Positions 48,803 to 61,140 of a stretch of 64,000 nt of DNA are shown here, in pieces. The stretch lies in assembly GCA_910574455.1 (NCBI GenBank), contig CAJSYZ010000011.1:3270941-3334940 (forward strand), read 5' to 3'. Positions within the stretch are counted from its first letter, which is position 1, and every line of letters starts with the position of its first letter. The position numbers were made by a program, and so were the translations under genes. Under the pieces are notes generated by a model that had not been told where the DNA came from, searched no databases, and saw only the letters and a program-made list of their open reading frames with translations. The DNA is from Trichaptum fuscoviolaceum. Lineage: Eukaryota; Basidiomycota; Agaricomycetes; Hymenochaetales; Trichaptaceae.

Positions 48803-50115
48803 TCACAAGTTACGGATGGCATCCAAGTTGATTCCGATACCATGACTTCCCTTTAACAGATTGCCATCGAGCTCTCCTGAGTACTTCTGCGACCTCATCC
48901 ATGTCTCTAGGCTATCTCCATTTGGATTGACCTTCTTGATCCAATCCATGTCCCTAGTAATTATATCGTCGCGGAACAGACGATAAAAGCACCTTTGCGA
49001 GTGAGTGAGTACAAACATGCTTTGTACACAAATCAGAAACCTTACTCACGAGAAACTCTCCCTCCACGTTCTTCCATGTTTCAGCTCTACAGCCGCAGGG
49101 AAATCTGTGTTCGTGAAGTTTCCCATCCATTCATCGACTGACTGGGGTACATATACGGCTTTCTGACCAGTGACACGCTTGAATGTCTCTACAACGCCAT
49201 CTGGACCGTCCCAAGTGACCATCTGGCTGGCTACCTCCAGGTCCTTCCCGGAAACCTCTTCACGGTGATCGAAAGAATAGCGCGCGAAATACCCTAGATC
49301 AGACAAGGTGATCATGGGAACATGTCCGCTCCCGAGAGGAAAGGCGAAGACGACAGTACCATCTGGCCGCTTCTTAATTGGACCATACATGAACTACGTC
49401 AGTCGAGGTCGGGGGTAAACATAATTTGATTAGCTAAATTCTTTGATGAGACATGAGTGATAATACTGACAGTCTTCAACATCTCAACGTAAGCACCAGT
49501 TGTTACGCAGCTCCATGTCATGCCTTCTCCGAGTAGGGATGGCTGAGCCTTCAGGAAATCGGCGACGCGACCCTTTCCATCAAACAGCTCCACACGGTAA
49601 AGCGGGTTATAGTTTGTTTTCTTAACGTCAAATTGAGCATCGTTGCTTTGAAGGCGACTTGAAAAGAGACTTGCTGACCTTTCCCACATAATCCAGGTTG
49701 CTCCAAATAAAATGTCGAACGGTACCGGCTTGCTTTGCAAGCTCAAACGCACGCATGCCGGCAAAGACTTCGCGCTGCTCGCCAATCGTATTGCTATCAG
49801 TATTCACCCAGGCTCCATAGGCATCTTTCAGAGCTTCGAGGACGGCCGGGAAATCTTCCACGGATCCTGGAGAGATTCGGTCAGCCAAGAAACTCCAAAT
49901 GTCTGCAGTCTAATCATTGCCGTACCCTCTACGCATTCCACGCCTTTGGCTGCGAGGAGCTTTGCCCTCGGCGAGTCTAAATCGCGAGTGAGAGCTCGGA
50001 CGGCGTAAGGGGAGGATGAACCGGTTGCATCAGGTGCCAAAAGGGCATTGATTATTGCTAGACCTTGTGCGCCGGTTGCACCTAATACCAAGATGATTTT
50101 CTTGTTGGAGGACAT
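48803..50115 (-). CDS. NmrA-like NAD(P)-binding oxidoreductase, right copy
   Basis: The start MSSNKKIILVLGATGAQGLA at 50115 carries the Rossmann motif. Then come ALTRDLDSPRAKLLAAKG, SVEDFPAVLEALKDAYGAW, HFIWSNLDYVGK, PLYRVELFDGKGRVADFLKA, DGTVVFAFPLGSGHVPMI and VTWDGPDGVVETFKRVTG. The last exon ends LKGSHGIGINLDAIRNL with TGA at 48803. It is more diverged from its twin (about 89% over the first 64 residues) than the two GT61 copies are from each other. HFIWSNLDYVGK has Asn where the left copy has Ser (FVWSSLDYVGK); the Tyr and Lys are kept. No frame break was found. Confidence 0.85.
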
Positions 50116-50550
50116 TATCTCTTGTGTATAAGGTGTTATTTGGGGGATATGGACTGTTTGGCAGCAACTGTCTCAATCGATTAGCTTTTATGCAAAGATG
50201 AAGGACATTCCGAGTGAAGGAGTATTGAATCATTAAGATACATAATTCTCAGTAATTACTGATGTTCACTGGCTTCGGCCGGGGATTCTGGGATATTTGT
50301 CACCAAACTACTGTTGAATGGGCGCTATTAGTTTGATAACTTCTTATTGATTGTAGTACATAAGAAACGCATGTGTAAGCTTCGGAGAGTACGGTGAGGT
50401 CGAGTCAGATCATACCGGCAAGCGTGAGACAAGCCAATATCCAAGCTCTAGATTTGCCCCAGGTCATTCAGCCAAGGCTTGGGGTTGAAGTAACGGGCTG
50501 ATTCAGGAGAGTATCATTCATTATATGCATACTCATAATGAACATGATCT

Positions 50551-52964
50551 CATGTTAACAAGCAATGTCGTCCTCTGCGTCGCGGAAGGTGTAGGGGAGG
50601 ATGTCAGTTAGTCCCCTGCATCCAGGAGAGCAACGTACCCGGACGGCGCCTAACCCATGGTACTCCGTAGCCGGGTGTCCGGTTTCGTGTAGATGCAGAG
50701 TGCTGAACCTGCTTGGTGAAGTTTCTATGGCAGGGACCGTAATCAGGTCCTCGCACATATTGACGGTTGTTTTATGCTACCTTCTGCGTCGAAAAATATG
50801 CATCAGGTTTTGTTACCTGTAAAGTTCCTGTCCACCAGTATTCGTCCCACTTGTTCAGGAAGTGGGTTGTGAGCGGAAATTGCGAAACCTATGCATACTC
50901 ATCTTTGATCGCTTCAAGAAAGGCGTGACCCCGAATGGTAGCAAATAAAAGGGTTGCCTTGAGGACGCATTTTCAATTACACAAGACAAGGACAAGGGAC
51001 AGATGTAAACAAGGTGAAAACAGGGCAGCACGGAACGTCAAATGCAGCAGACCAATAGTGGTTTAGCGCACCGCTTCGAGCCGCATTGCAGAGTGAACGC
51101 CCCATCGATAACATCGATTTCTATGAGAACAAGAGCACGGAGGAAATATGGTGCGAGTCAAAGAGGTCCAAGGAATGAGGGTCGCGTCCAAACATTCTGA
51201 TGGCAAGCCCCAGAGTCTAGAGAAGATATGTGGCGTATTGTGGCAACTCATTTCGGTCTCAACCACGACGAGAACAAGACGAGTCACCCAACGTGACCTG
51301 CTGCCCAGCCACCTCTCGAAAGGCATAAAAGGTCGGCCTCAGCACGTCTTTACCCCATCAACTTAACCAGCAACCACCACCACCGACGCTCGACAATGAC
51401 CCGGCCCAATCGTCAGCCACTCCTCTGGGCTTCTACTACGGATGGCTAGCAGTCCACGTCCAAGACGTCAATGACCCTCTTGCCCTCGCCGCTCTCAGGG
51501 AGGGTTTGGTGCCACCGCGCCTTTCTCCCTGAGACTCACGTCTTGGTACGGCTGGGACGTGGGATGTAAGCCGAACGCATGGTCGACGGGACACGAGTGG
51601 CTCGCAGCCTCCGGGAGCCCTTCAAACAAGTGAGTACACTCCGTCCATGTACGCCAATGGCCCTCCGATACCCCGCAGCTCGTGAGGGAGAAACCACTGA
51701 TTCCCCGCGCAAAACCCTGCCGCAATTGCGGTGGGAGCGTCAGCCGGTCATCGCGGTCGGCAGGACAGTGAGTGTTGCCACTTGGTGCGCCCTCCCCGTT
51801 CGTTCGTATACGCATGACACCTTCGACCCATGGCAGCCCAGCTACGTGTTGCGCTTGCTCCGGTCGTTTAGACAGGTGGTCCTCTGCGTCACGGCGGTGC
51901 GAGGGCGGTAAGGCTGACGAGTTGTGCTGGGCTAACCTCCCGTTGTACGCTCTGGTGCCAGCCACTTTATGTGGAGACGTGTGCCTCAAGATTATGACTA
52001 GACGTGCATCAATACTCTGTAGCGCATGAAGCGCCCATCCTGTTCCCAATCTCATCCAGCATCCTGATTGATTCCGAGAACAAAAGAAGTTCTGGGAACG
52101 GCAGCGTCTTTATGCGTAAGAGTCCCAATTCCGTTCTCCCTGGATGGTGGTGGCAGCAAGTCCGACTCTTGCTGTCGGGATTGTCGAGTGGCGGCTGCGG
52201 GGACACCAACGCCGTCCTCCTGCGCCAGAAAGATCATTGGGTGTTGGCTATCTCCCCAATTTGGCGCAGGCGTACATCCCCATCCTCCCTTGAATGGGCA
52301 AGGTGTAGATTTCGATGCATCGACAGTGTAGTATAGAGTACGTAGAACGCACCCTGGATGGTGGTGGCAGCGAGTCCGACTCTCGCTGCCGGGATGCTTT
52401 AGTGTCGGTCTTGGGGCAACCAAGGCCGTCCTCCTGTGACCAGCAAGACCCATACGGGCAAGTTCGGGTGCTGGTTATCCCCCTGAACGTGGCGCAGGTT
52501 TGCATCCACATCCTCCCTTCAATGGGCGAGGGATCTCCAGGAATATATTAATTTGATCCTGGCCATTTTGACGTGTGCTTTGAAGTACCTAAGTCGAATA
52601 CTTGAGCACGCAAAGATGGCCGTAACATTTCGCCTCTTAGCATTCCCAGAAGCAAGACTCCGATTAACCCGAAAAAATCTAGTTTGTTGGCGAAAACGAA
52701 GGTTCTAGATATAAATGTAAGCAAAAAGCAAAGAGACAAGCAGAGAGCATGAGGGAGTTGGAGATGTATACCGGGTACTTTCATTTGTGAAGACGGGTAA
52801 ACGTGATTGAGATACAAGATTCGACGTGACAGGGAGAATTTATGAGGCAACCCACACCGCTAACAGAAGAATTCTGTTTAAGTAGCGAGCGCCCGACAGA
52901 TGGCAGTGACAGAGAGGAAGTACGAAACGACCGAAGACATCATATGTAGATCATCCCATAGAAT
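50551..52964. other. Gene-poor stretch with tandem repeat
   Basis: This is 2.4 kb without a recognisable intact gene. A minus-strand frame at 50555-50758 (TEYHGLGAVRVRCSPGCRG, LTDILPYTFRDAEDD) looks protein-like and could be a gene remnant at the edge of the right arm, but I cannot name it. An imperfect tandem repeat lies at 52139-52540. Confidence 0.4.
52139..52540. repeat. Imperfect tandem repeat, two units of about 200 bp
   Basis: Both units begin CCTGGATGGTGGTGGCAGC and continue AGTCCGACTC-(T/C)-GCTG-(T/C)-CGGGAT. Both contain GCCGTCCTCCTG and end near CATCCTCCCTT(G/C)AATGGGC. Similarity falls in the middle of each unit. It is an old local duplication of unknown nature. Confidence 0.75.
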
Positions 52965-55117
52965 CTACTTCTTCGCATTCCTCTTCTCCAAACTCTTCTC
53001 GCTCCTCACCCGTTTCTTCGCATCTTTCTTCCCTTTGTTCATCGTCCCCTTCTCCCTTCTATCCTTTCGCTCTCTGATCCGCTCCTTGCCCTTCGTAGCA
53101 CCCTTCTGAAGATCCTTCTCCATCGACATGCGCACTTTCTTCTTCGCCAAACGACGCGCAGTACGCGTAGGATCAGCCGCCTTTGCGGCTTTGCGCTGCT
53201 CTTTCGGTAAAGCTGCTATCCGCGTGCCGAGCGTTGGGTCACCCTTGGGCAGTTCAGCACGAGGAGTGAAATTGAACCTGTTGGAGTGTGCAGGTGTGTT
53301 CATTGGAGGTTTAGCTTGCGCCCCCTTTGGAGCAGCTGACGACAGGCTCGCGCCGGGAACTGTTTTGCATTTTTGTACGCGTAGCTTACGCTTTGCGAAT
53401 TTTAACTTTTCGGGCTCGAGGGCCAAGAGTTCATCGACACAATCTCGATCCTGCATTTTAGTGATTATAAGTAAAAGTCCCAATGGATAGCACGAAGAAA
53501 TTATAATTACCACAAACTGAACGTAAGCAAAGCCTTTCCCCAGCTGCGTGTCGCGATCACGCACGATCCGCACACGCGTTACCCAAGTCGGCTTTTTGTC
53601 CACCGCGATCGGGGCCTTGCCTTTGTCGAGCTTCACTTTCTTATTGGATGTCTCCTCATCTTCCTCGTCGGTCTCTTTCTCTTCTTCACTCTCGTCATCG
53701 CTAGCATCATCCGCCTTCGCGACTTCCTTCTTTTTCAGCTCTGGACTTGGCTTGCCTCTCTCCTCCACCATGACCTTCTCGAAGAACGCACGAAGGTCAT
53801 CTTCCGTGCTCGCAAAATCAAGGTTACCCACGAAAACGCTGAGCTTTGGGTCCGTCAGAACCACATCCGAGCTACCGCCAGAAATGCCAGTGGGTGCCTT
53901 GACGAAGTCAACGCGCAGCGTCCGGCCTTCGAAGGAGGATCCATCACATGCCTTGACCACTTCACGAGTAGCCTCGAAGGGATCCATCACTTCCGTGGGT
54001 CTCCTCTTGCTCTCCGGGTTGCCTTCCGTCGGCGCAGGAGGAACAGGATATGCAAATACGACATATGCGTTCACGGTCGCCGCCGCACTCTCATGCAGAT
54101 CCCCCTTGATCGCCGCGAGCCTTCGTTTCTGGGCCGGAGTCATAAACTGTTTCTCGCCTTTCCGGTCCTCCACTTCCTCTTCATCAACTGGCTTGCCCTT
54201 GCCCTTGTCACGCCACTCCGTCGCGCGCTTGTGGCTACGCAGCTTCTTCGCTGAGGCTTCATCCTCGGCGTCGTCGTCGAGTTTTGTTGTGGGATTTTGG
54301 AATGCTACAGAACGGTAGCGTACGGACTCGATTTGTGCTGTCGGTACGTATGTCATGATATGGCGTTTGAGTTGTTTTCCCAATGCCTGTAGATTAATGA
54401 TTAAGAGAACAAGTAAACTCGGATTAGATCACAATATCCTCCTGAAATTGTGATAGTAACACACACCTTGCTCTTCACAATCGCTACAGGTAAATTTCCA
54501 ACAAATATACTCCTCATATCGCGCTGTTCCCTGGTCTCACCCTCCGGGACGTACTTCACTTTCTTCGTAGCGGACTTCTTCTTGTTCGTCTTCTGCAGTG
54601 TTTCGTGCTGTGGCGGCTCCGCATCTGCGTCCGTGTCTGAGTCGGATTCCGCGACACCTTTTTCTTGCAGTGGGCTTTGGATGTCCTCAACGTCGTCGTC
54701 GCCTTCAGCACCAGCGTTTTGTTGATCTTCAGAAGTGTCTTCGTGCACTACTTCAATCTCCTTTCCTTTTCCGTTTTTCTTCTTTGAATCCTTCTCCTTC
54801 TTCTGTTTTTTGGGCGTGCTGTCATCTACGGGTGTTTTGTCCGTGGAGACACGCCTCTTTTTCGAGTTTGTCTTCGATTCCTCTGAGGCAATTGCATTTT
54901 TACGCTTCTGTGGAGTGTGCTGTGCGGTTTTAGGAATAGCGGAAGCAGTCGTTTGCACCAGTGTAGAGGGTCCAGCCTGTCCGGGTTGCAGTTAGTTTAG
55001 AGAGGAAAACGAACATAAGTGAACCCTCACGCTGGACTTGAAGATGTCATCCAACCCTTCATCCACCACGGCTTTCTTCTTCTTCTTTTCAGGAAGCAAT
55101 ATACTTGTTAGGGACAT
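52965..55117 (-). CDS. NOP12: Nop12/RBM34-type nucleolar RNA-binding protein
   Basis: This is a ribosome-biogenesis factor of the Nop12/RBM34 family that acts in the nucleolus in 60S (25S rRNA) maturation. Exon 1 (55117-55030) is MSLTSILLPEKKKKKAVVDE and LDDIFKSS. The next exon is Lys/Glu-rich with nuclear-localisation runs and ends with the first RRM strand SIFVGNLPVAIVKSK. RRM1 continues QIESVRYRSVAF, a Lys-rich insert, AYVVFAYP and RTLRVDFV. RRM2 has LSVFVGNLDFASTEDDLRAF, an acidic insert (SDDESEEEKETDEEDEE), TRVRIVRDRDTQLGKGFAYV and QF. The last exon gives LLALEPEKLKFAKRKLRVQK and a very basic tail ending KRNAKK at 52965. The two RRMs with a long insert and basic tail fit the family. Confidence 0.88.
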
Positions 55118-56100
55118 TCTGCAATACAGATGCAAGAGGTGACTTGGGGAAGATTTGCTTATGAGTTTTCGGTAAAGGTGTTGAAGTTTTTTCCAAATGG
55201 AATGCTAGGCGCTCTTAGATGTTATTAATATAGTTATGCAAAGACCTTGGGTGATGCTGAGGTAGGTTTGATTGTCAGTCTATAGAGCTTGGCTTCAAGG
55301 AGAACTTGATAGGAGAACTTGAAAAGAGAGCGAAGCGACTTGGATCGGCGATCGGACTTCGGCGTGTCTTCCGTACCACTCAAGTCCTGCCAGTCATCTC
55401 AAGCCTTAACAATGAACAACTCATGCTACATGTCTCGAAACTTGGATGGCCCAGCTTGCGCTTGAGGCACAATTACTCGAGAAACTGTAGATCTTGAGAG
55501 ATGAAATGCAACGCCTTATTAACGATGACAAGCCAACTAAACTCTGATATATTTGACACGGTGTTATTGTACGTTCCTCCCCCCGATGGACGATTTGCTA
55601 ACTTGAACTTGAATTTCCAGGAGCCTGCAGCAAGCAATGCTTGATTGACTTCATGATACTACTCTCAAGCTTCAGTGACGCAGAGTCTCTATCTTACCAG
55701 ACATATGAGGATGGCACCGATTTGCGGACGTATGAAGTTGTGATAGCAGCCGACACTGCCCTCCCCTCGCACATCTGCTCCTCCGTCATTCATGACTAGT
55801 TGGAATTAGTGAGCCTCTCTACTGACACGCTGTATAAATAGTCTGAGTGTCGGTGGCATCTGCAACAATTGTGATCTTGTTTCGGGAATATCAAGTTGTT
55901 TGCCACTTTCTCGCTGTAAGTCCTCATCCAAGTTAAATCTTATTTACAACGAAGATATTTTTAGGCGTTAATGTGATTAGAACGAGAGATCTTGTATCAT
56001 AATATTCCTGGATAATTTCTTCGAGTCTCACACGTTTAATGTAGCGACTTTCCTGGAATATGCTTCTAAAAGATTACGAGACAGCGGGGTAGGACATCAA
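55118..56100. other. Gene-poor stretch, possibly further decayed family sequence
   Basis: This is the promoter of NOP12, then sequence with short frames. An open piece at about 55622-55796 (CLIDFMILLSSFSDAESLSY) could be a helical-region fragment of the expanded family upstream of relic F, but the alignment is too weak to call. Confidence 0.35.
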
Positions 56101-56109
56101 GCATTCGAT

Positions 56110-56500
56110 CAGATGGAGTAGAAGCTCGGTACGGATCATTCGTGCTACTATCGTCTTTTGATAAACTGAATGAAGTTGTAGAAAGGCTTGAAGAGGGTCC
56201 AGACCGAGATAGACACTGGGACTCTTACCTAGGCGGGTTTCGCTTTGTCTTGTGTCACTGAGAGGATCTATACTATCGACACTGGCAGAATCTTTTATCG
56301 AGAAGAGCACACGTTGAGGTACAAATCGAATATCTATCGTATATCACAAATACACCAGTAAACTTGCGAAATTGCCGGCCAATCCGTTGCGAACAATACC
56401 GAGGACAATGATCCCTCGCCAGAAGCAGCTACAGCCGGCTTTGTTGCAGGTATACTACTGGGTCACTACTGCGTTCGAAAGAAAATGTCAACCCCTAAGT
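56110..56500 (+). pseudogene. Relic F: C-terminal fragment of the expanded family
   Basis: One frame reads YGSFVLLSSFDKLNEVVERL, matching ELLSSMEELKKAIGSL in copy D and MELLRSLDSLEKAI in copy C. Then come RDRHWDSYL (compare DTPWREYFL), a stop, and EDLYYRHWQNLLS (compare GEFLHIDKLLYP). A further piece EAATAGFVAGILLGH matches ATAAFIAGLAVGA in copy D. Stops and frame changes separate the blocks, and no N-terminal signature is found upstream. Confidence 0.6.
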
Positions 56501-56510
56501 TGTGAGGTCG

Positions 56511-59500
56511 AGTTGGTCCATTGATAAGTGCCAGTGAGTTTGAGCTACGCATTTCTAAAGGTGAGCAATCAGCAACGTATGACAAAAAGCGTCATAGCTG
56601 ACCGAGATGGGCCATCTCTTCCTTCAGGTGCATGGCATTTTCCAAGGTATCGCTTGCTACCCAGCAGAATATCCGGGAGTTGTATGCGTTTCCCGGACTG
56701 CTCGGGCCAATGTGATTTGCTCTCCAAAGTATTAGTTGAGTCAATTTGATCTAACAAGAGATATTAAGATACGTAAGAAACCAACCGAGATCTTTTACAA
56801 AGTTAGGAAATAGCGCAAAGTACATGTAGTTGGTAAGGGGGAAACAAAGATTATGAAATTGGAAACACTCTTTCACGCTGAGACTGCTCGCCGAGATCAC
56901 CGATGGCACATAAATCCAAAAGGCAGTGACCTGGCGGAAGCGACGCTCACTGTGTAGCCTGAGAAATGTTACTATCGTAGTCGCTGTTCCTCCGAACGCA
57001 AGCCGAATAAGACGTTGATAGGTACATGCACACCAATGAAACCATCAAAGCAGGAGCACAAACTATTTGTCGTCGTTCAAGTTGTTGCCAAAAGAGAAAC
57101 AGTGCGAGCGCCGGTAGCGAATGCAGCCGAACACGATCGAGAAGGAACACGTTTCAAATTGGGACTTACAGAAGGCAAGAATAAGGTATCCGGAAAGACC
57201 TGATTCCGGAGCGGAGATACAGGAATATTATGCCTCATATAATCTGCGAACGCAGAGCTCATCACGCAGACATATTTATTCTTTCCTCTCTTTTAAGTAG
57301 AAACCCAATTGTCGGTCATCTCGGCGATTGAAACTCATGACTTGAGAAACAAGTAAGTCCGACAACCTGTCTGCCAAACTAACCCCGACTTTGCAGATCA
57401 TCCGGCTTTGAAAGTGCTGAGCTAACATAGTGCGCGTTGTCAGAGTACTGACGATGGTAGGCGGCCACAGGTGATGGAGGTAAACAGAGGAAACGTGTTG
57501 GTAGATGACGATCTACATGAATGGAAGAAAGAAAAGCAAATTTAAGTTTGAGTTTGTGCCTTTCAAGTTCACTGGCACGGCGATCACCAGTTTTAAATTC
57601 CGATGGAGAGTGCCGAAGATGTTCTATATCTACATGTATATTATAAGTAAGATGCTAGGTCTACGTCTATGTAACGGAAAGCATTTTAAGTAGCCTTTTG
57701 ATATCATTTTCGAGCTGTAGCTTTGACAATCAAACTACTGAAAGCTTCGACGTTCATACTAAGTAAAACTAGGCTATGACAGTGACTTAAGTGTTACGTT
57801 ACGTACTCTCAGTCAGACTGTGACACTGTCACAGCGCTGCCAATGTTGTCATCGATACTTCCTCTTCCAACCTCTCCACTACCGAGAACCATTCGCGAGA
57901 GCCGTTTGAACACAGCGAGTGAGTGTGAATACACGAAATATCTACAATACAACGAAGCGTCTAGAAACTTTATCTGATCTCGTATCTCACCAGATAAACC
58001 CAGACGCCACCTGCACTGGCAGGGTCCACTCTGACCCTCTTTTCTCAACTAAATTCCTGAACCTGATCGCCCGAGATACAATGAACACGGCCGGCAACAT
58101 GGCTCTTTCTTTTCGAACGTGCCCAACATCCCTGGAACCACTCAACGAAGAACAAGCTGGTTGCCTTCTAAAGTTCAACGTCGTGCAGTGCGACTTTCGG
58201 TTCGACAGACACTGCCTGCACAGATTTCAGAAGCGCAGATCTCGTGTTCATAGCCTATGCACAGGCGAAACCTAGGCTTCTATGTTCGACCCAAAGGTCA
58301 TATTCCTGATTTTTACGGGTCAAGGCGTTTTCCTTTCGATCATACCCGGTGTGGCAACTCGGCATGATCGATAGTTCTACCGGAACGACAATTGCCCGGT
58401 GTCCCACTTATTCTATCTATATACCGACGCCCGCAATAAAGACTTTTCGAGAACAGGCATTTAGGACGGAAAGTGTGGCTTAACTTTAGTCATCATATGA
58501 GAAGGAACTTGCTGACATTATTCGCCTTGACGAAGGCGTGATGCTAGTGCACCATAGTGTCATCTCTCCCGCTATCGAAAGCTTCCCTCTTCCGACCTTG
58601 GTACTTTGTTTATGGACGGTGTTAGCGAACGATATCTCTCGCATAACACTATCCGCGGAACCGGCACATTCCACATGCTCATCGTGCTCGGATGTGGCTC
58701 CGTTCTTGTCTTAAAGGTGCGCCCACGAGCACCAGGCTACATGTGGTCGTCGTGATGAGAACATCAGCCAGTGATGCATTATATGCAGGACGAAACCAGC
58801 CGCGTCCTTAAGCTACTGATGGAGACAGTCGTGAGTTTTCTAGTCTTTTAGAGCTTAAACTGAATAGTTGATATTTGCAAACAGGAAGAGCTTTCTAATT
58901 CTTCTCGGATATCGGTACGATTGCACTAGGTTGACGTGGATCTGGTCCTTCCGCTTCCTTTCATGGTAACGTCAACAACTTGCCTACAATCCGCGTAGAA
59001 GGAAGTCTCGAATTGGCTCATGAGGGTCAGCTCAGCCATCACTGTCGGTGCCTTAGAGTAAACGCGAGGAGCCGATCACGCGTGCAAGGAAGCTGCCCAA
59101 CAACGGTCATACGCACTGCCAGAAGACCGGGGATAAGGCTCCACCAAGCCAGCAAAAACGGTTGTGTTTTGAACTCTAAAATCCAGTTCAAGTTCTCAGG
59201 CCACAGCGCTCGCAAAGCTCATTTGCGCATGCTATGAATCGCTGCCAAGCCTATAGCCAGCCGTGGGCTGCCTGCGCTGCCTACATACAGTTCTTCCCTT
59301 CGTTGGTGATATATGCAGTGAGGGGGGAAACCCCATACTATTGGCTCCACGCGCTCGGTACTGCCCATTGCAAAGAGGCAACAGCGTGGCTTTCTTTTTT
59401 CCTCGGTCCCCTCACAACGAGAGTACCAATGCGAGCACCCGTCGTCTCTCCTGCGATCTGCGGCTGAATTCGAGGTCACTGTTCCCACAGAAGGAATGCC

Positions 59501-61140
59501 CAATGGCTTGTTCAATTGTTACCTCGACGCACGTCCGAGTCGCGGCGGTCCCCCTAAAATACTTCTGCCCGCAACCATCGATCTCATTTACGTATGAAGG
59601 TTAGCCTGCGGCTTCATCACATTCCGAAGACCTGCTCGATTCGGGCGTTGAGCGACACAGAATGTGGAAGCGGCCGTATTCAAATGCTTCGTTCCCCTTC
59701 CTTCGGATCTCATCCCCACCGCTTTTCCTGTGCATGTCCGCTCCGCGCCTGAGTCAACGTATCCGCTAGTCAAGGCAGCGGGTGCAAATTCTCTGCCCAG
59801 CCTGAACGGCCTGTATATTGAGCGGCGTACCGTCTGCCATCCAGCACGCAAGCCGACAGGACGGAGAAAATCCTGCGCCTGTCATGATTGTTCGGATCAC
59901 CACAGTCTCGCTCGAGAGAGGTGTTTAGGAGAATTACGGATCCTTTATCGAGCGTCGACAATATAGGCATCCGTCGAGTTGCATTCTCCGAGACACTTTA
60001 GGCAGTGCAGCCGATGACATTTCCATGTGTGCATATGTGCCCTCACCTTTGCGTGGATGACGAGATGATGCAATACGTCGGTAAGAATCTACTCCGACGT
60101 ATAATAGATCCCTTTTCTGGACAGTCAGAAATTAGTTGATTTTGATCGACTCAAGCATTTGGTTTTCAGGAAAGCTTTGTCGTCAAATTCACTTTAGCTT
60201 CTCCCTCAAATTCTAGCTAATTTCTAGGTTTTCGCGAAGAATCTATCAAATCCCGTTTAATTTATTTATTCGACGAATAGCATGCTACAGATGACAGGTA
60301 AATAGATGAACAAAGCAGATGCAGAGATAGTTAGTTAGACGATCGGCAGGTTTAGGAATGCAAGATTAAAATACAATTGGGTTAGAATATCTCACGCAAA
60401 AGGAGGACTGAGCAAAAGGCGGAAAGAGAAGACAGTTGAATAGAGGAGAAGATCGAAAGAAGCACTAGAATCTAATAGGATAAAGATGCTAGAAGTATAA
60501 ATTCAATGATATGCTTTTGTAGAAGATATATGATGTGAAGCAAGTGGCAAAAGCACAGCGAAGGGTAAAGTAAAGGCAAAGAAATAAGATAAAGGAAAAA
60601 GGGGAAAGAGGAGAGGAGATCGGGGTTCCAAGAAAAGTATACATTCGATGTACACGGAAGGGTTTTCGTACCAGTAAGATTACACTTGTCCTCATTGCCA
60701 AATGAGCCGGGTTATGTACAAATATGGGAGGCGGCGTCTTTGAAACGGCGGAGGGTGCTACCCAAATCCGTCCAAAAGCGCGCCAGGCAAAGCACTTGCC
60801 GAAATTGCCCATCCGTTTAGCGATAGGTTAAGAGCGGGCGAGAGCGAGAGAGAGAGAAAAAAAACTGAGTGCGCTGCCGCTGCCGCTGTCGGCCAGGGCG
60901 GAAGATGCGATGCGGAGATAAAGTAGGTGAGATGGCCGGTCGGTTGCCAGGAGTATGATGGGCCCGGTGGCGTCGAGGAGGATGTGTGTGAGACCACAGC
61001 AAGGGTTTTCAAGTTTTTTTTTCGGGACGTGACAATACTTTTGGGATGCTTGCTCGCCTTCGTCTCCTCTCCCCGGGTGCTTGGCCTGACTTGCGGGAGA
61101 GCATCAGGAGAATGTGGGGGTCCGACCGAAGTTATCGCTA
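56511..61140. other. Long region without recognisable genes
   Basis: This is 4.6 kb with only short, overlapping frames on both strands. The stretch at 58900-59970 is more GC-rich and has several frames of 75-113 codons, none with a recognisable motif. From about 60230 to 60630 the plus strand is strongly purine-rich (AGAGGAGAAGATCGAAAG-type), probably the 3' untranslated part of the leftward TEA gene. Confidence 0.4.

Larger units (their letters stand above)
46150..50550. repeat. Right arm of large inverted duplication
   Basis: This is the reverse-oriented counterpart of 18500-25945. It contains the GT61 gene (plus strand), the NmrA gene (minus strand), their promoters, and beyond NmrA an uninterrupted version of the site occupied by the 2.95-kb insertion in the left arm (junction near 50368-50372). 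Confidence 0.85.

Noticed and set aside
57919..58275. Plus-strand frame of 118 codons
   Set aside because: No recognisable domain, no flanking exons and no similarity to window paralogues.
59219..59966. Cluster of overlapping frames on both strands
   Set aside because: Explained by locally higher GC and fewer stops; none of the translations has a coherent motif.
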